A DNA stretch of 64,000 nt from the NCBI RefSeq assembly GCF_016464305.1, contig NZ_JAEIOJ010000002.1:186001-250000 (forward strand), written 5' to 3'. Position 1 is the stretch's first letter. Each line of letters starts with the position of its first letter. This document shows, piece by piece, positions 44,975 to 53,134 of the stretch. This DNA is from Umezawaea beigongshangensis (GTDB lineage: Bacteria; Actinomycetota; Actinomycetes; Mycobacteriales; Pseudonocardiaceae). The position numbers were made by a program, and so were the translations under genes. Under the pieces are notes generated by a model that ran no database searches, had not been told where the DNA came from, and was given only the letters and a program-made list of their open reading frames with translations.

Positions 44975-45010
44975 GACGGGCGGGACCGGCACCGGCCGGT
45001 CCCGCCCGTC
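44975..45010 (+). terminator. Operon terminator, 15-bp perfect stem
   Basis: GACGGGCGGGACCGG (44975-44989) and its exact complement (44996-45010) surround a 6-nt loop, 18 bases past the last stop of the hydroxycinnamate operon. Confidence 0.85.
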
Positions 45011-45034
45011 CTCCGTTCGGCCGGACGGCCGGGA

Positions 45035-45190
45035 GTGCGACCTCGCCCCTGCGCGGACCGCCACCCCGACGCGGAAGCGGTCCGGGAGGCGGCCCAGACC
45101 CTGCTCGGCGACACCGGCGTGGCCGAGAACGCGCGGCGGCTCGCGAGGGCGCACGACGCGCTCGCCGAGGTCGAGCGGCTGGTGCTGGGC
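45035..45190 (+). pseudogene. Remnant of a macrolide-type glycosyltransferase C-terminus
   Basis: The frame reads ...HPDAEAVREAAQTLLGDTGVAENARRLARAHDALAEVERLVL. This matches the final helices of GT1 (DesVII/OleD-type) antibiotic glycosyltransferases, where A-V-R-x-A-x-x-x-L-L-x-D and ENARRL are conserved. Nothing of the donor-binding domain is left upstream, where the terminator stands. After about 45190 the frame continues with unrelated Arg-rich sequence to a stop at 45347. Likely a deletion remnant; the match is short. Confidence 0.45.
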
Positions 45191-45451
45191 CGGGAATCCC
45201 GAGCGGCGGCACCGGTGGCCGACCGGTGCCGGTCGCGTCGCGCGATTGCGAGGTGGGACGCCCCGAAGGTGGACCGGCCGGTGCGGATTCCGCACTCTGC
45301 GGATCGCCGGGCCACCGGTCGTGGTGAACCGGGCGTCCTGAACGGCTGATGATCGTCGTCTTCGCCGGGAGGGGCGCGGTTCGTGCGCGACGCTCAGCGG
45401 GGCCGGTCCCGCCCGGCCGCCCCGCTCCCCGTCGCCCCCCGGAGGTCGTTC

Positions 45452-45634
45452 GTGCGTCGGACCAGGATCGTCGTCGGGACGATCGCCGCTGTGCTGGCGT
45501 GCGCGGCGCTGTCCAGCCTCGACCCGCCACCGGCGTGGCCGGCGGAGGCGGTCGGGCAGCACTCGTCCCGGTCCGGGGACGACGGACCGCTCCGCCCCAC
45601 CGTCCCCGGACCAGCGGACCCGTTCTCCCGGTAG
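45452..45634 (+). CDS. Small secreted or membrane-anchored peptide
   Basis: GTG 45452 is six bases after GGAGG (45441-45445) and gives 60 residues. A basic start (VRRTRI) leads to a hydrophobic segment VVGTIAAVLACAALSS, then a polar, Pro/Ser-rich tail. It could be a signal peptide or a single membrane anchor; the Cys in VLAC is a weak lipobox candidate. An in-frame ATG at 45383 lacks a ribosome site. No family recognised. Confidence 0.5.
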   Translation: MRRTRIVVGTIAAVLACAALSSLDPPPAWPAEAVGQHSSRSGDDGPLRPTVPGPADPFSR

Positions 45635-45655
45635 GGGGCGACGGCGTCGGAGCGG

Positions 45656-45985
45656 TCACCGGCTCCCGGTGCTCGCGGGCGGAACCAGTGCGGCGAGCGG
45701 GACGTGGTGCTGCCCCGCGTGGACGTCGCGGTCCCGCAGGCCGCCCTGGGAGACCGGGCGGGGGAAGGAGATCTTCACGACGTTCAGCGAGGGGATGCGG
45801 AAGATCTGCACCCCCTCGGCGGGAACGCCGTACAGGCGGGCGACGACGTCCTCGTCGAGGAAGTCCTCGTCGGCGGCCAGCGCGTACCCGGCCTCGTCGC
45901 GCATGAACAGCTCCAGGGTGACCCAGAAGGGCCCCGCGTTCTTGGACCGGACCTCGACGGCGAGGTCTCCCAGCGTGTCAGGCAC
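45656..45985 (-). CDS. DUF4387 family protein, AtuA partner
   Basis: GTG 45985 gives 109 residues. The DUF4387 pattern is strong: LGDLAVEVRSKNAGPFWVTLELFMRDEAGY, ARLYGVPAEGVQIFRIPSLNVVKISFPRPVSQGGLRDRDVHAGQHHVPL. It overlaps the 3' end of the AtuA-like gene by eight bases. DUF4387 proteins usually accompany AtuA/DUF1446 proteins and may form a heteromeric enzyme of acid or terpene catabolism; the reaction is not established. Confidence 0.9.
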   Translation of the reverse strand: MPDTLGDLAVEVRSKNAGPFWVTLELFMRDEAGYALAADEDFLDEDVVARLYGVPAEGVQIFRIPSLNVVKISFPRPVSQGGLRDRDVHAGQHHVPLAALVPPASTGSR

Positions 45986-47363
45986 GGGCTGTGGCCTTTC
46001 GGTGCTCGGTGCGGAACATGGCCGTCGGCGTCTCGGAGTCGACGACGTGGTTGAGGACGAACTCGTAGGCGGCACCGCGCTCGGTCTCCGCGGGCGAGAA
46101 GGGGAACGCCAGGCTCGGCAGGTGCGGCATGTCGGGCGTGGGCAGGTGCAGCATCAGCGGGTTGGCGATCTTGGCCACCGCGGTGGCCGTCGCCTGGTCG
46201 GAGGCGTTGACCAGCAGCATGACGCCGACCTCGCGGGCCGGGCCGGTGGCCGGGTCGAGGTCGCCCAGGATCGCGTTGTGCCCGTAGAGGCGGATGTCGG
46301 TGGCGTACTCCTCCTCGGTGAGACCGAGGGTCTGGCTCACCCGCTCGGCGAGCACCCGCCGCAGCAGCGCGGCCCAGTTCTCGACGTCGGCCAGGATGTG
46401 CGGGTCGCGGATGCCGGTGAACGACGTGGTCTGGTAGCCGGTGATCCGCGCGCCCTCCAGCTTGATCGTGTGCTGCTCGGCGACCTCGAAGCGGGACCCC
46501 TCGACGCGGACCCGCCGGTCGTCGAGGGCGTGGTAGGTGGCCTCGGAGACGTCCACGGTCCCGGCGGGCTCGCGCATCCGGAACGGGTTCACCGTCTCGT
46601 AGAGCATGTGCGCGGCCACGGACGTCGGCGTGCACGACACGGCGGGGTCGAGCGGTTCGATCGTGAAGCCGTCGCGGTCGATCGTGACGAACACCCCGCC
46701 GGAGCGCGGGTTCGTCGTGCACTGCCCGCCGCACTCGGCGATCTTCGCGGCGTGCCAGACGGGGCCGGGCGGCATCCCCCTCGTGAGCGGGAGCGCCGCG
46801 ATGACCGCCGTGTCGGTGGCACGCCCGGCCAGGACGACGTCGGCACCGGCGCGCAGTGCGGCCTCGATCGGCTCGTGCCCCATCATCCCGACGACGTGGG
46901 TGCAGCTGTCCAGGGTCTCCGGCCGCAGCTCGCCCAGCGGCGGCAGCGGGTGGATCGCGCCCGCGGCGAGCCGCTCCTTCAGGTGCGCGGGGCTCTGCTC
47001 GCTGTAGATCCTCGCGACGGAGAGGTCGTGGTTCCGCTCGGCGAGGATCTCCTCGACGATCCCGGCCACCCAGTCCACCCCGCTGTCGGTGCCGCTGGTG
47101 CCGCACGAGCCGACGACGAGCGGGACGCCCGCCTCCGCCACGGCCGCGAGCAGGACGCGCAGGTCGCGCGCCACCGCCGCCGCGGTGGTCTTCGCCGTGC
47201 CCGAGCCCAGGTAGTGGGGGCCGGAGTCGGTCGAGCCGCCGTCGACGGCGATCACGTCCGCGCCGAGCGCCAGGCCGCGGTCGACCGTCTCCGGGGCGAA
47301 CCCGGCGCCGAGCATCCCGGCCGGGACCAGGACTCGCACCGAGTTCTCGCTGTCGCTGTTCAC
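45978..47363 (-). CDS. Acyclic terpene utilisation AtuA family protein (DUF1446)
   Basis: GTG 47363 with GAGGAG upstream gives 461 residues. The AtuA/DUF1446 hallmarks are ADVIAVDGGSTDSGPHYLGSG, VPLVVGSCGTSGTDSGVDW, DVVLAGRATDTAVIAALPL, ECGGQCTTNPRSGGVFV and GARITGYQTTSFTGIRDP. AtuA is needed for citronellol/geranyl catabolism in Pseudomonas, but family members occur in many acid-catabolic loci, so the substrate here is open. It is transcribed with the MFS gene upstream and the DUF4387 gene downstream. Confidence 0.9.
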   Translation of the reverse strand: MNSDSENSVRVLVPAGMLGAGFAPETVDRGLALGADVIAVDGGSTDSGPHYLGSGTAKTTAAAVARDLRVLLAAVAEAGVPLVVGSCGTSGTDSGVDWVAGIVEEILAERNHDLSVARIYSEQSPAHLKERLAAGAIHPLPPLGELRPETLDSCTHVVGMMGHEPIEAALRAGADVVLAGRATDTAVIAALPLTRGMPPGPVWHAAKIAECGGQCTTNPRSGGVFVTIDRDGFTIEPLDPAVSCTPTSVAAHMLYETVNPFRMREPAGTVDVSEATYHALDDRRVRVEGSRFEVAEQHTIKLEGARITGYQTTSFTGIRDPHILADVENWAALLRRVLAERVSQTLGLTEEEYATDIRLYGHNAILGDLDPATGPAREVGVMLLVNASDQATATAVAKIANPLMLHLPTPDMPHLPSLAFPFSPAETERGAAYEFVLNHVVDSETPTAMFRTEHRKATARA

Positions 47364-47399
47364 ATCTCTCCTCGTCGTGGATCGGATGTCGGGGGGGGC

Positions 47400-48680
47400 T
47401 CACAGCACGTCGGCCGCGTCGGCCGGGTTCCGGCGGCGCAGCACGTCGATCCGCAGCACCGCGACGACGGCGAGCGCGGCGAGCAGTGCGGCGTCGAGCA
47501 GCATGAAGCGCCAGCCGGTGAGGTCGATCAGCGCGCCGACCGCGGCCGGGCCGAGGAAGCCGCCGCTCGCCCAGCTCACGGTGTAGAGGCCGGTGTAGGT
47601 GCCCAGCACCCGCGCGGACGGGGCCAGGTTCCACAGGACCACCGAGGCGTTGATCAGGAACGCGGCCGCGCCGATCGCGCCCAGGCACAGCGCCACCACC
47701 GTCGCGACCGGCGTGCGCAGGAACGCGCCCGCGGTCAGCGACACCACGAACACGACCACGCCGAGCGACATCACCCGCAGCCGCCCGACGCGTTCGGACA
47801 GCAGCGCGAGGGGGTAGGCGGTGAGCAGGAACGCGATGCCGCCGGGCAGGGTGAGGCTGCCGGCGCTGCCGCGCGACAGCCCCAGCGTCTCCGTGCCGTA
47901 GGGCGTGATGAGCGAGCGCGACGCCGCCCAGGCTCCGCCGAACAGCAGGATCGCGAGGAGCACCAGCAGCCGGCTGCGGTTCCGGTCGCGCACGACGTCT
48001 CCCACGACGTCGCGCATCCGCGTGGCGGGCGCGGCGCGGCGCTCGGGGTCGGCGTCCTCGGCGACCACCGCCCGGTACGCCGGCGAGGCGCTGTCGCGGA
48101 CCTTCCAGACGAGGACCGCGGCCGAGAGGAGCATCAGCGCCGAGGGGATCGAGAACGACAGCGTCGGGTGCGAGTCCACGAGGAACGCGCTGATCAGCGC
48201 CGAGACGACGATCGTCAGGCTGGAGGCGATCTTCACCGCCGCGCTGGCCCTGCTGCGCCGCTCCGGGCGGACGAAGTCCGGCAGCAGGGACTCCGCGATC
48301 GGCTTGAAGCTGTTGGCCACCAGGGCGTAGGTGAGCATCAGGGCCACCAGGGCGGGCAGCGACGACGCGAGCGGGATCGTGGCGAACAGGACCGCCGCGA
48401 CCGGCATCCCGACGGCCAGGTAGGGGATGCGGCGTCCCCAGCGGGTGCGGGTGTTGTCCGAGCGGTTGCCGATCCACGGCTGCACGACGACGCCGAACAG
48501 GTTGTCCATCCCCATCAGCAGCCCGATCAGGACGGCGTCGTCCAGGTGCTCGCGCAGCAGCGGCGGCACCTGGGCGTCGTAGAAGTTCCAGGTCGACTCC
48601 TGCGCGAAGACCGCGAGAGCGACGAAGAAGGTGGCGCTGCGTCCTCGCGCTCGCCGAGCGGGTGCGTCGACCGTCGTCAT
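47400..48680 (-). CDS. MFS transporter, GPH-like
   Basis: 426 residues from ATG 48680, twelve hydrophobic segments. MDNLFGVVVQPWIGNRSDNTRTRWGRRIPYLAVGMP is the loop 2-3 motif of the glycoside-pentoside-hexuronide-type major facilitators. It is the first gene of the unit MFS-AtuA-DUF4387 and probably imports the compound they degrade. The 36-bp gap to the AtuA gene has a run of eight G (47391-47398). Confidence 0.88.
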   Translation of the reverse strand: MTTVDAPARRARGRSATFFVALAVFAQESTWNFYDAQVPPLLREHLDDAVLIGLLMGMDNLFGVVVQPWIGNRSDNTRTRWGRRIPYLAVGMPVAAVLFATIPLASSLPALVALMLTYALVANSFKPIAESLLPDFVRPERRSRASAAVKIASSLTIVVSALISAFLVDSHPTLSFSIPSALMLLSAAVLVWKVRDSASPAYRAVVAEDADPERRAAPATRMRDVVGDVVRDRNRSRLLVLLAILLFGGAWAASRSLITPYGTETLGLSRGSAGSLTLPGGIAFLLTAYPLALLSERVGRLRVMSLGVVVFVVSLTAGAFLRTPVATVVALCLGAIGAAAFLINASVVLWNLAPSARVLGTYTGLYTVSWASGGFLGPAAVGALIDLTGWRFMLLDAALLAALAVVAVLRIDVLRRRNPADAADVL

Positions 48681-48731
48681 GGAGACCCTCCGTGGAGCCG
48701 CGGTCGCTGCGTCGCGCCGCCGCCGGTCGTC

Positions 48732-48761
48732 ACCGTAGAGATGCTATAGCAAAAATGTCAA
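48732..48761 (-). promoter_or_regulatory. Promoter candidate for the MFS-AtuA unit
   Basis: On the minus strand TTGACA (complement of 48756-48761) and TACGGT (complement of 48732-48737) are 18 bp apart. The palindrome TGCTATAGCA (48742-48751) lies within the spacer. Confidence 0.5.
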
Positions 48762-48788
48762 AGGTTTCTTCGAGCTCTTGCCATGGCA
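48742..48788. promoter_or_regulatory. Paired TGCNNNNGCA operator boxes
   Basis: TGCTATAGCA (48742-48751) and TGCCATGGCA (48779-48788) are both perfect 10-bp palindromes of the form TGC-N4-GCA, with centres 37 bp apart in the divergent GntR/MFS region. Together they fit a GntR dimer pair. Confidence 0.6.
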
Positions 48789-48806
48789 CAGCAGTAGGAT
48801 CAGCGC

Positions 48807-49562
48807 ATGACACGAGGCCCGCTCAGCACACCGAGCGCCGGGACGCTGGCCGATCGCGCCTACCGCGCCGTGCACGACGCCATCGGCTCCGGCGAGCTGC
48901 GGCCGGGCGAGAAGATCACCGAGCGCGGTCTCGCCGAACGGCTCTCGGTCAGTCCCACCCCGGTGCGCGAGGCGATCCGGCGGCTGGAGCAGGACGGGCT
49001 CGTCGAACGCACCGGGCCCCGCACCGTCGTCGTGGCCACCATCGGCGACACCGCCGTGCAGGACCTCGCCGAGGTGGAGGTCGCGCTGCGCGGCCTGGTC
49101 GCCCGGTTCGCGGCCCGCCACGCCACCCCCGCGCAGCTCGACCGGCTGGACGAGATCCTCGACGAGGCCGACGACCTGCTGATCGTCGTCCAGAGGCGCC
49201 ACGCCGACGGCCGTCCCGTCGAGCGCCAGGTCGCCGCGCTGTTCGACGCGGTGCAGCGCTTCAACGACGCCGTGACCGCCTGCGCGGGCAACCCCGTGCT
49301 CGTCCGCCTGCTGGAGCAGACCCGCGTCTTCTCCCGCAGCGAGCGCCGCACCCGGCTGCTCGAACGCGTCGCCGCGGACGACCGGTCCGGCCTCGACCGC
49401 TACAGCGGCCACCGCGCGCTCGTGCGCGCCCTGCGCGCGGGCGACTCAGCGGCGGCCGAGCGCATCGTCGCGCAGGACGCGCTCGGCGGCCTGAACACCC
49501 TGCGTCAGGAGCCCCGGCAGCCCGTCTCCGCCCTCGGACCGCTGTCGGGCGCCGAGGTCTGA
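48807..49562 (+). CDS. GntR-family regulator, FCD subfamily
   Basis: 251 residues from ATG 48807. The winged helix is LADRAYRAVHDAIGSGELRPGEKITERGLAERLSVSPTPVREAIRRLEQDGLVER. The C-terminal all-helical FCD domain (about 85-230) has the acidic and His positions (LAEVEVALRGLVARFAARHA, RYSGHRALVRALRAGDSAAAERIV) that bind metal and carboxylate effectors in FadR/LldR-like proteins. Divergent from the MFS-AtuA-DUF4387 unit, it is the likely repressor, released by an organic acid. Confidence 0.9.
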   Translation: MTRGPLSTPSAGTLADRAYRAVHDAIGSGELRPGEKITERGLAERLSVSPTPVREAIRRLEQDGLVERTGPRTVVVATIGDTAVQDLAEVEVALRGLVARFAARHATPAQLDRLDEILDEADDLLIVVQRRHADGRPVERQVAALFDAVQRFNDAVTACAGNPVLVRLLEQTRVFSRSERRTRLLERVAADDRSGLDRYSGHRALVRALRAGDSAAAERIVAQDALGGLNTLRQEPRQPVSALGPLSGAEV

Positions 49563-49600
49563 GCCGGGACGGCCTGGCGGTCGCCGGGCGGCGGGCCGAC

Positions 49601-49798
49601 TCACCCCTCCACGACGGTGACGGCCCCCGAGGGACAGGCCGAGGCCGCGTCGCGGGTGATCGCGTGCCGCGACGCCGGAGGCGCGGGGTCGAGCAGGAGG
49701 ACCAGCCCCTCCTCGTCGTCCTGGTCGAACACCTCCGGCGCGGTCAGCGCGCACATCCCCGCGCCGACGCAGCGCTCGCGGTCCACCCGCACCCTCAC
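49601..49798 (-). CDS. P450-associated [3Fe-4S] ferredoxin
   Basis: GTG 49798 overlaps the P450 stop by four bases (GTGA) and gives 65 residues. Cluster ligands are CVGAGMC (C-x5-C) and the distal CPSGAV, the pattern of actinomycete single-cluster ferredoxins that feed P450s. Residues between are acidic (FDQDDEEG), suiting docking to the basic P450 face. Confidence 0.9.
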   Translation of the reverse strand: MRVRVDRERCVGAGMCALTAPEVFDQDDEEGLVLLLDPAPPASRHAITRDAASACPSGAVTVVEG

Positions 49799-51021
49799 GA
49801 GACGTCCCAGGCCACGGGGAGCCGCTGCACGCCGAGGATGTCCACGTCGGACCGCAGCGGCACCTCTCCCGGCTCGACGGCCAGGCGCAGACCGGGGAAC
49901 CGGGCGAACAGCGCGGGCAGGGCGACGCGCATCTCCACCCGTGCCAGCTGCTGTCCGAGGCACTGGTGCACGCCGTGCCCGAAGGCCAGGTGCCCGGTGG
50001 CACGCCTGGTCAGGTCGAGCGCGTCGGGGTCCGGGAACCTCGCGGGGTCGCGGTTCGCCGCACCCACCTGGAGCGTGACCGTCTGGCCGGCCCGGACGAG
50101 CTGCCCCTCCACCACGACGTCCTCCAGCGCGGCCCGCGTCAGGACCGGGGCGATGCTGAGGTAGCGCAGCAGCTCCTCGACGGCCCGGTCCGGATCGGCG
50201 TGCAGCGCGGCCACCTGGCCGGGGTCGCTCAGCAGGGCGAAGGTCCCCAGGGAGAGCATGTTCGACGTCGTGTCCAGCCCGGCTCCCAGCAGCAGGACCG
50301 CGATGTTGGTGAGCTCCTCGTCGGTGAGGTCGCCGCTGTCGAGGTCGCCGGACGTCACGTCGCCTCCGACGAGGTCGCCGAGCAGGTCGTCGGTCGGGGT
50401 CCGCCGCTTGGCGAGCACCAGCTCGTGCAGGAACCCGCCGATCGCGGCGAACGACGCCATCTGCTGCTCGGCGGTGGCGTTGACGTCGTTGAACGTCGCC
50501 GTGTGCTCCAGGAAGAAGGGGCGGTCGGACTCGGGTGCGCCCAGGAGTTCGCAGATCACCAGCGCCGGGACCGGCTGGGCGAACGCGGTCACCAGGTCGG
50601 TGGGCGAACCGTTGCGCGCCATCTCCTCCAGGTGCTCGGCGGTGATCTGCTCGACGCGGGCGGTGAGCTGACGCATCCGGCGGACGGTGAACCTGCCGGT
50701 GAGCAGACCCCGGTAGCGGGTGTGCTCCGGCGGGTCGACCTTGACGAACATCCCCGGCGGGACCGGCGGCAGCTCTCCACCGGGGATGTGCCGCGGCACC
50801 GGCAGGTGCGCGAGTTCGGGCCGCGCGCTGAACCGCGGGTCGGCCAGCACCGCGCGCACCGCGGCGTGGCCGGTGGCCAACCAGCCCACGTGGCCGTCGG
50901 GGTAGCGCATCGGGCGCAGCGCCCGCTCGTCGCGCAGCGCCGCCAGCTCCGCGGGAGGGTCGAAGGGACAGCCGGGTGCGCGGGTCGCCGGCATCGTGAC
51001 AGGTTCGTCGGACGGGTGCAT
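49795..51021 (-). CDS. Cytochrome P450, CYP105-like
   Basis: 408 residues from ATG 51021 with GGGGGAG upstream. I-helix GAGLDTTSNM, K-helix EELLR, heme loop FGHGVHQCLG with thiolate Cys at about 354. The insert TSGDLDSGDLTDEELTN before the I helix contains a short GDL repeat. It is co-translated with its own ferredoxin; a reductase must come from elsewhere. CYP105-type enzymes hydroxylate secondary metabolites or xenobiotics. No biosynthetic partner is evident nearby. Confidence 0.93.
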   Translation of the reverse strand: MHPSDEPVTMPATRAPGCPFDPPAELAALRDERALRPMRYPDGHVGWLATGHAAVRAVLADPRFSARPELAHLPVPRHIPGGELPPVPPGMFVKVDPPEHTRYRGLLTGRFTVRRMRQLTARVEQITAEHLEEMARNGSPTDLVTAFAQPVPALVICELLGAPESDRPFFLEHTATFNDVNATAEQQMASFAAIGGFLHELVLAKRRTPTDDLLGDLVGGDVTSGDLDSGDLTDEELTNIAVLLLGAGLDTTSNMLSLGTFALLSDPGQVAALHADPDRAVEELLRYLSIAPVLTRAALEDVVVEGQLVRAGQTVTLQVGAANRDPARFPDPDALDLTRRATGHLAFGHGVHQCLGQQLARVEMRVALPALFARFPGLRLAVEPGEVPLRSDVDILGVQRLPVAWDVS

Positions 51022-51054
51022 CTGTTCTCCCCCAAGCGGTGTCGGGACGGGTGG

Positions 51055-51900
51055 TCAGGAGCGGCGGACCGTGATGTCGCCGAACGAGGTGTGCACGCGC
51101 ACCTCGACGGTCCGGCTCCGCTCGGGCCGTCCCGCGGTCTCCTCCAGCAGGTTGTGCACCCTGCCGTGGGCGGTGTTCAGGTCGAGCCAGGCGGCCGTGT
51201 CCTCGCCGATGCCGACCTCGACGTCACCCAGCGAGCTCCTGAGCACGGTGGAGCCGCGGACGACCTCGCCGACCCGGATCGAGCCGTTGGCGCTCCTCGC
51301 GTCGATCCCGGCGGCGGCCTCCGCGACGGAGATGTCGCCGTTGGACGCGCGCACCCGCAGCTCACCCGCGACCCTGGCGATCGAGGTGGGGCCGTTGGAG
51401 TTCTTGACGACCGCGCCGCCGCCGATCTCGCCGATGCGCAGGGTGCCGGAGGAGGTGGAGACCTCGGCGTCGCCGTCGACGGTGTCCACGACGACGTTGC
51501 CGGTGGCCGTGTGCAGGTGCAGCGGTCCGGTGCGGTCGGTCTCGACGTTGCCGGTCCCGGACCTGAGGCGGCACTCGCCGAGCCGTCCGGTGAGGCGGAG
51601 GTCTCCCGCCCCCGTGGTGCCGCGGACCTGCGAACCGGTCGGCACGTCGACGCGCACCTCCACCGACCCGCGCTTCCAGACCAGGCCGATCCCGCTCGCT
51701 CCGGGTCTCCTGATCAGCAGCTTGCCGTTCTCGTACTCGACGCGCGTCTGCTCCGCGGCCCGCACGTCCCTGGCGTCCCGCTCGTCGCTCGGGCGGACCT
51801 CGACGACGGTGTCGGTGCGGTCGCCGGCGGTGACGCGCACGTCCCCGGCGGGGATCTCGACCGTGACGTCGATCGGTTCCGGTGTGTCGAAAGTGGGCAT
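51055..51900 (-). CDS. DUF4097 beta-strand-repeat protein
   Basis: 281 residues from ATG 51900. Repeating beta-helix-like rungs of the form (V/L)xTxxG(D/N)VxV are seen throughout: GAGDLRLTGRLGECRLRSGTGNVE, ATGNVVVDTVDGDAEVSTSSGTLRIGEIGG, ASNGDISVAEAAAG and SSLGDVEVGIGE. No signal peptide. The gene follows the ribbon-helix-helix gene by 59 bp in the same direction, a pairing frequent in Streptomyces and relatives. Function unknown; possibly an adhesin-like sensor. Confidence 0.85.
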   Translation of the reverse strand: MPTFDTPEPIDVTVEIPAGDVRVTAGDRTDTVVEVRPSDERDARDVRAAEQTRVEYENGKLLIRRPGASGIGLVWKRGSVEVRVDVPTGSQVRGTTGAGDLRLTGRLGECRLRSGTGNVETDRTGPLHLHTATGNVVVDTVDGDAEVSTSSGTLRIGEIGGGAVVKNSNGPTSIARVAGELRVRASNGDISVAEAAAGIDARSANGSIRVGEVVRGSTVLRSSLGDVEVGIGEDTAAWLDLNTAHGRVHNLLEETAGRPERSRTVEVRVHTSFGDITVRRS

Positions 51901-51959
51901 GGCTGTCCCCCGTGACTGTGTCGGTTCGGCGTTTTCCCCGGTGGGAGCGCTGGGTGCGG

Positions 51960-52487
51960 TTACCGCACCCAGCCGGTGAAGCGCTGCTGACCGCGCTTGC
52001 CGCTGCCGCCCGGTTCCGGGGTCCGCTGGCGGTCCGGCTGCTGGAGCGCGGCCGACGCGGCCCGCACGAGCCACGCGTTGACCGAGCGACCCTCCGCCGT
52101 CGCGGCCTCCTCGATCGCGGACTTGAGCTGCTCCGAGAGGCGGACGTTGATCCGGGTGGTGGCACCCTCGTCGAACGCCGGCACCTCGTCGGTCCGCACC
52201 GGCCCGACGGTCGTCTCCGCCGCGCCGTCGGCGGACCGCTCGGCAGGTGGTGGCGTCACCACGAAGTCCGGATCGCGGCCGCGCAGGCGCAGCTCGACCG
52301 AGCCGGGCGCGAGGTCCAGGGTGATCTCGTCCGCGGCGGCGGACAGCGTCTCCAGCAGCGTCAGCCGGATCGCGGACTCCAGTGCTCCGCTCAGGCGCTC
52401 GACCAGTGCGCGGGCGTCGTCACCACCGGTCTCGGCCAGCAGCGCCAATTCGCGCCCGAGGTTGTCGACGTACGTGCTCAGGTCCAT
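51960..52487 (-). CDS. Ribbon-helix-helix (HicB-like C-terminal) regulator
   Basis: 175 residues from ATG 52487. The C-terminal region TTRINVRLSEQLKSAIEEAATAEGRSVNAWLVRAASAAL (about 107-145) is the RHH fold of HicB/Arc-type DNA-binding proteins. The N-terminal 100 residues are acidic and helical and may be a partner-binding domain. It lies upstream of the DUF4097 gene and behind an array of TGGCACC half-sites, so it probably autoregulates the pair. No HicA-type toxin is visible. Confidence 0.82.
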   Translation of the reverse strand: MDLSTYVDNLGRELALLAETGGDDARALVERLSGALESAIRLTLLETLSAAADEITLDLAPGSVELRLRGRDPDFVVTPPPAERSADGAAETTVGPVRTDEVPAFDEGATTRINVRLSEQLKSAIEEAATAEGRSVNAWLVRAASAALQQPDRQRTPEPGGSGKRGQQRFTGWVR

Positions 52488-52508
52488 GACAGAACTATGG
52501 CGCACTCG

Positions 52509-52547
52509 TGGCACCAATGCAAGCCGCAACGGTGCCACCATGGCACC
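52509..52547. promoter_or_regulatory. TGGCACC half-site array, RHH operator candidate
   Basis: TGGCACC occurs at 52509-52515 and 52541-52547, and its complement GGTGCCA at 52531-52537. The last two form a palindrome with a 3-bp centre. The array is 22-60 bp upstream of the RHH start, where short-repeat operators of RHH proteins are expected. Confidence 0.6.
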
Positions 52548-52613
52548 TCGACGGCTCAGCGATGACCGGACGCGCCCTCGCACGTGGTGCCGGGCGGCCC
52601 CGCCACCGAGACC

Positions 52614-53132
52614 TCAGTGCCCCCCGCAGCACTGGTGCGGGTCGGCGATCTCCACCGGCCGCAGCACTCCCCCGGCACCCGGTTCCACGAGCAGGACGAG
52701 CCGTCCGTCGAGGAACACCGGCCGCAGGAAGTCGCGGGTGTCGACCGGGGCGTCCCGCTCGACGCGGACTCCGACGCCCAGCACCTCGTCCACCGCCGAC
52801 TCCGCGGGGATCGCCGCGGCCGGCACCACGCCGCTGAGCGCGTCCTGGCCGGGGAAGCGCACGCAGCGCGCACCGGCGGCGACCGGGTCCACCGCGCACG
52901 GCCGGCCGTCCAGCAGCGCGGTGAACGCGGCGGGGTCCCCGCCCGGAGCGGTGGTCCTGGCGAACACCGCCGTCGCCGTGACGGTTCGCGAGCGGTCGAC
53001 CCCGGTGCACACGAGGTCGGCGACGAGCCCGCTGCGGTCCACCGCCGACAGCACCGCGGCGTCCAGGTGGGCCGCGGTGCCGTCGGCGAAGCGGGGTCCC
53101 GCGACGGCCGCGACCCACCTGACGTCCGCCAT
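52614..53132 (-). CDS. Hypothetical protein, Cys/His C-terminus
   Basis: 172 residues from ATG 53132, only two bases after the stop of the PHP gene, so the two are co-transcribed. Sequence is mixed alpha/beta with no family I recognise. It has DVRWVAAVAGPRFADGTAAHLD at the start, the conserved-looking DTRDFLRPVFLDGRLVLLVEPG near the end, and a terminal DPHQCCGGH that could bind metal. Given the His-rich N-terminus of the PHP protein upstream, a shared metal theme is possible but speculative. Confidence 0.6.
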   Translation of the reverse strand: MADVRWVAAVAGPRFADGTAAHLDAAVLSAVDRSGLVADLVCTGVDRSRTVTATAVFARTTAPGGDPAAFTALLDGRPCAVDPVAAGARCVRFPGQDALSGVVPAAAIPAESAVDEVLGVGVRVERDAPVDTRDFLRPVFLDGRLVLLVEPGAGGVLRPVEIADPHQCCGGH

Positions 53133-53134
53133 CG

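Noticed and set aside
45669-48749. 1026-codon plus-strand frame
   Set aside because: Antisense to the DUF4387, AtuA and MFS genes, with biased composition and no domain.
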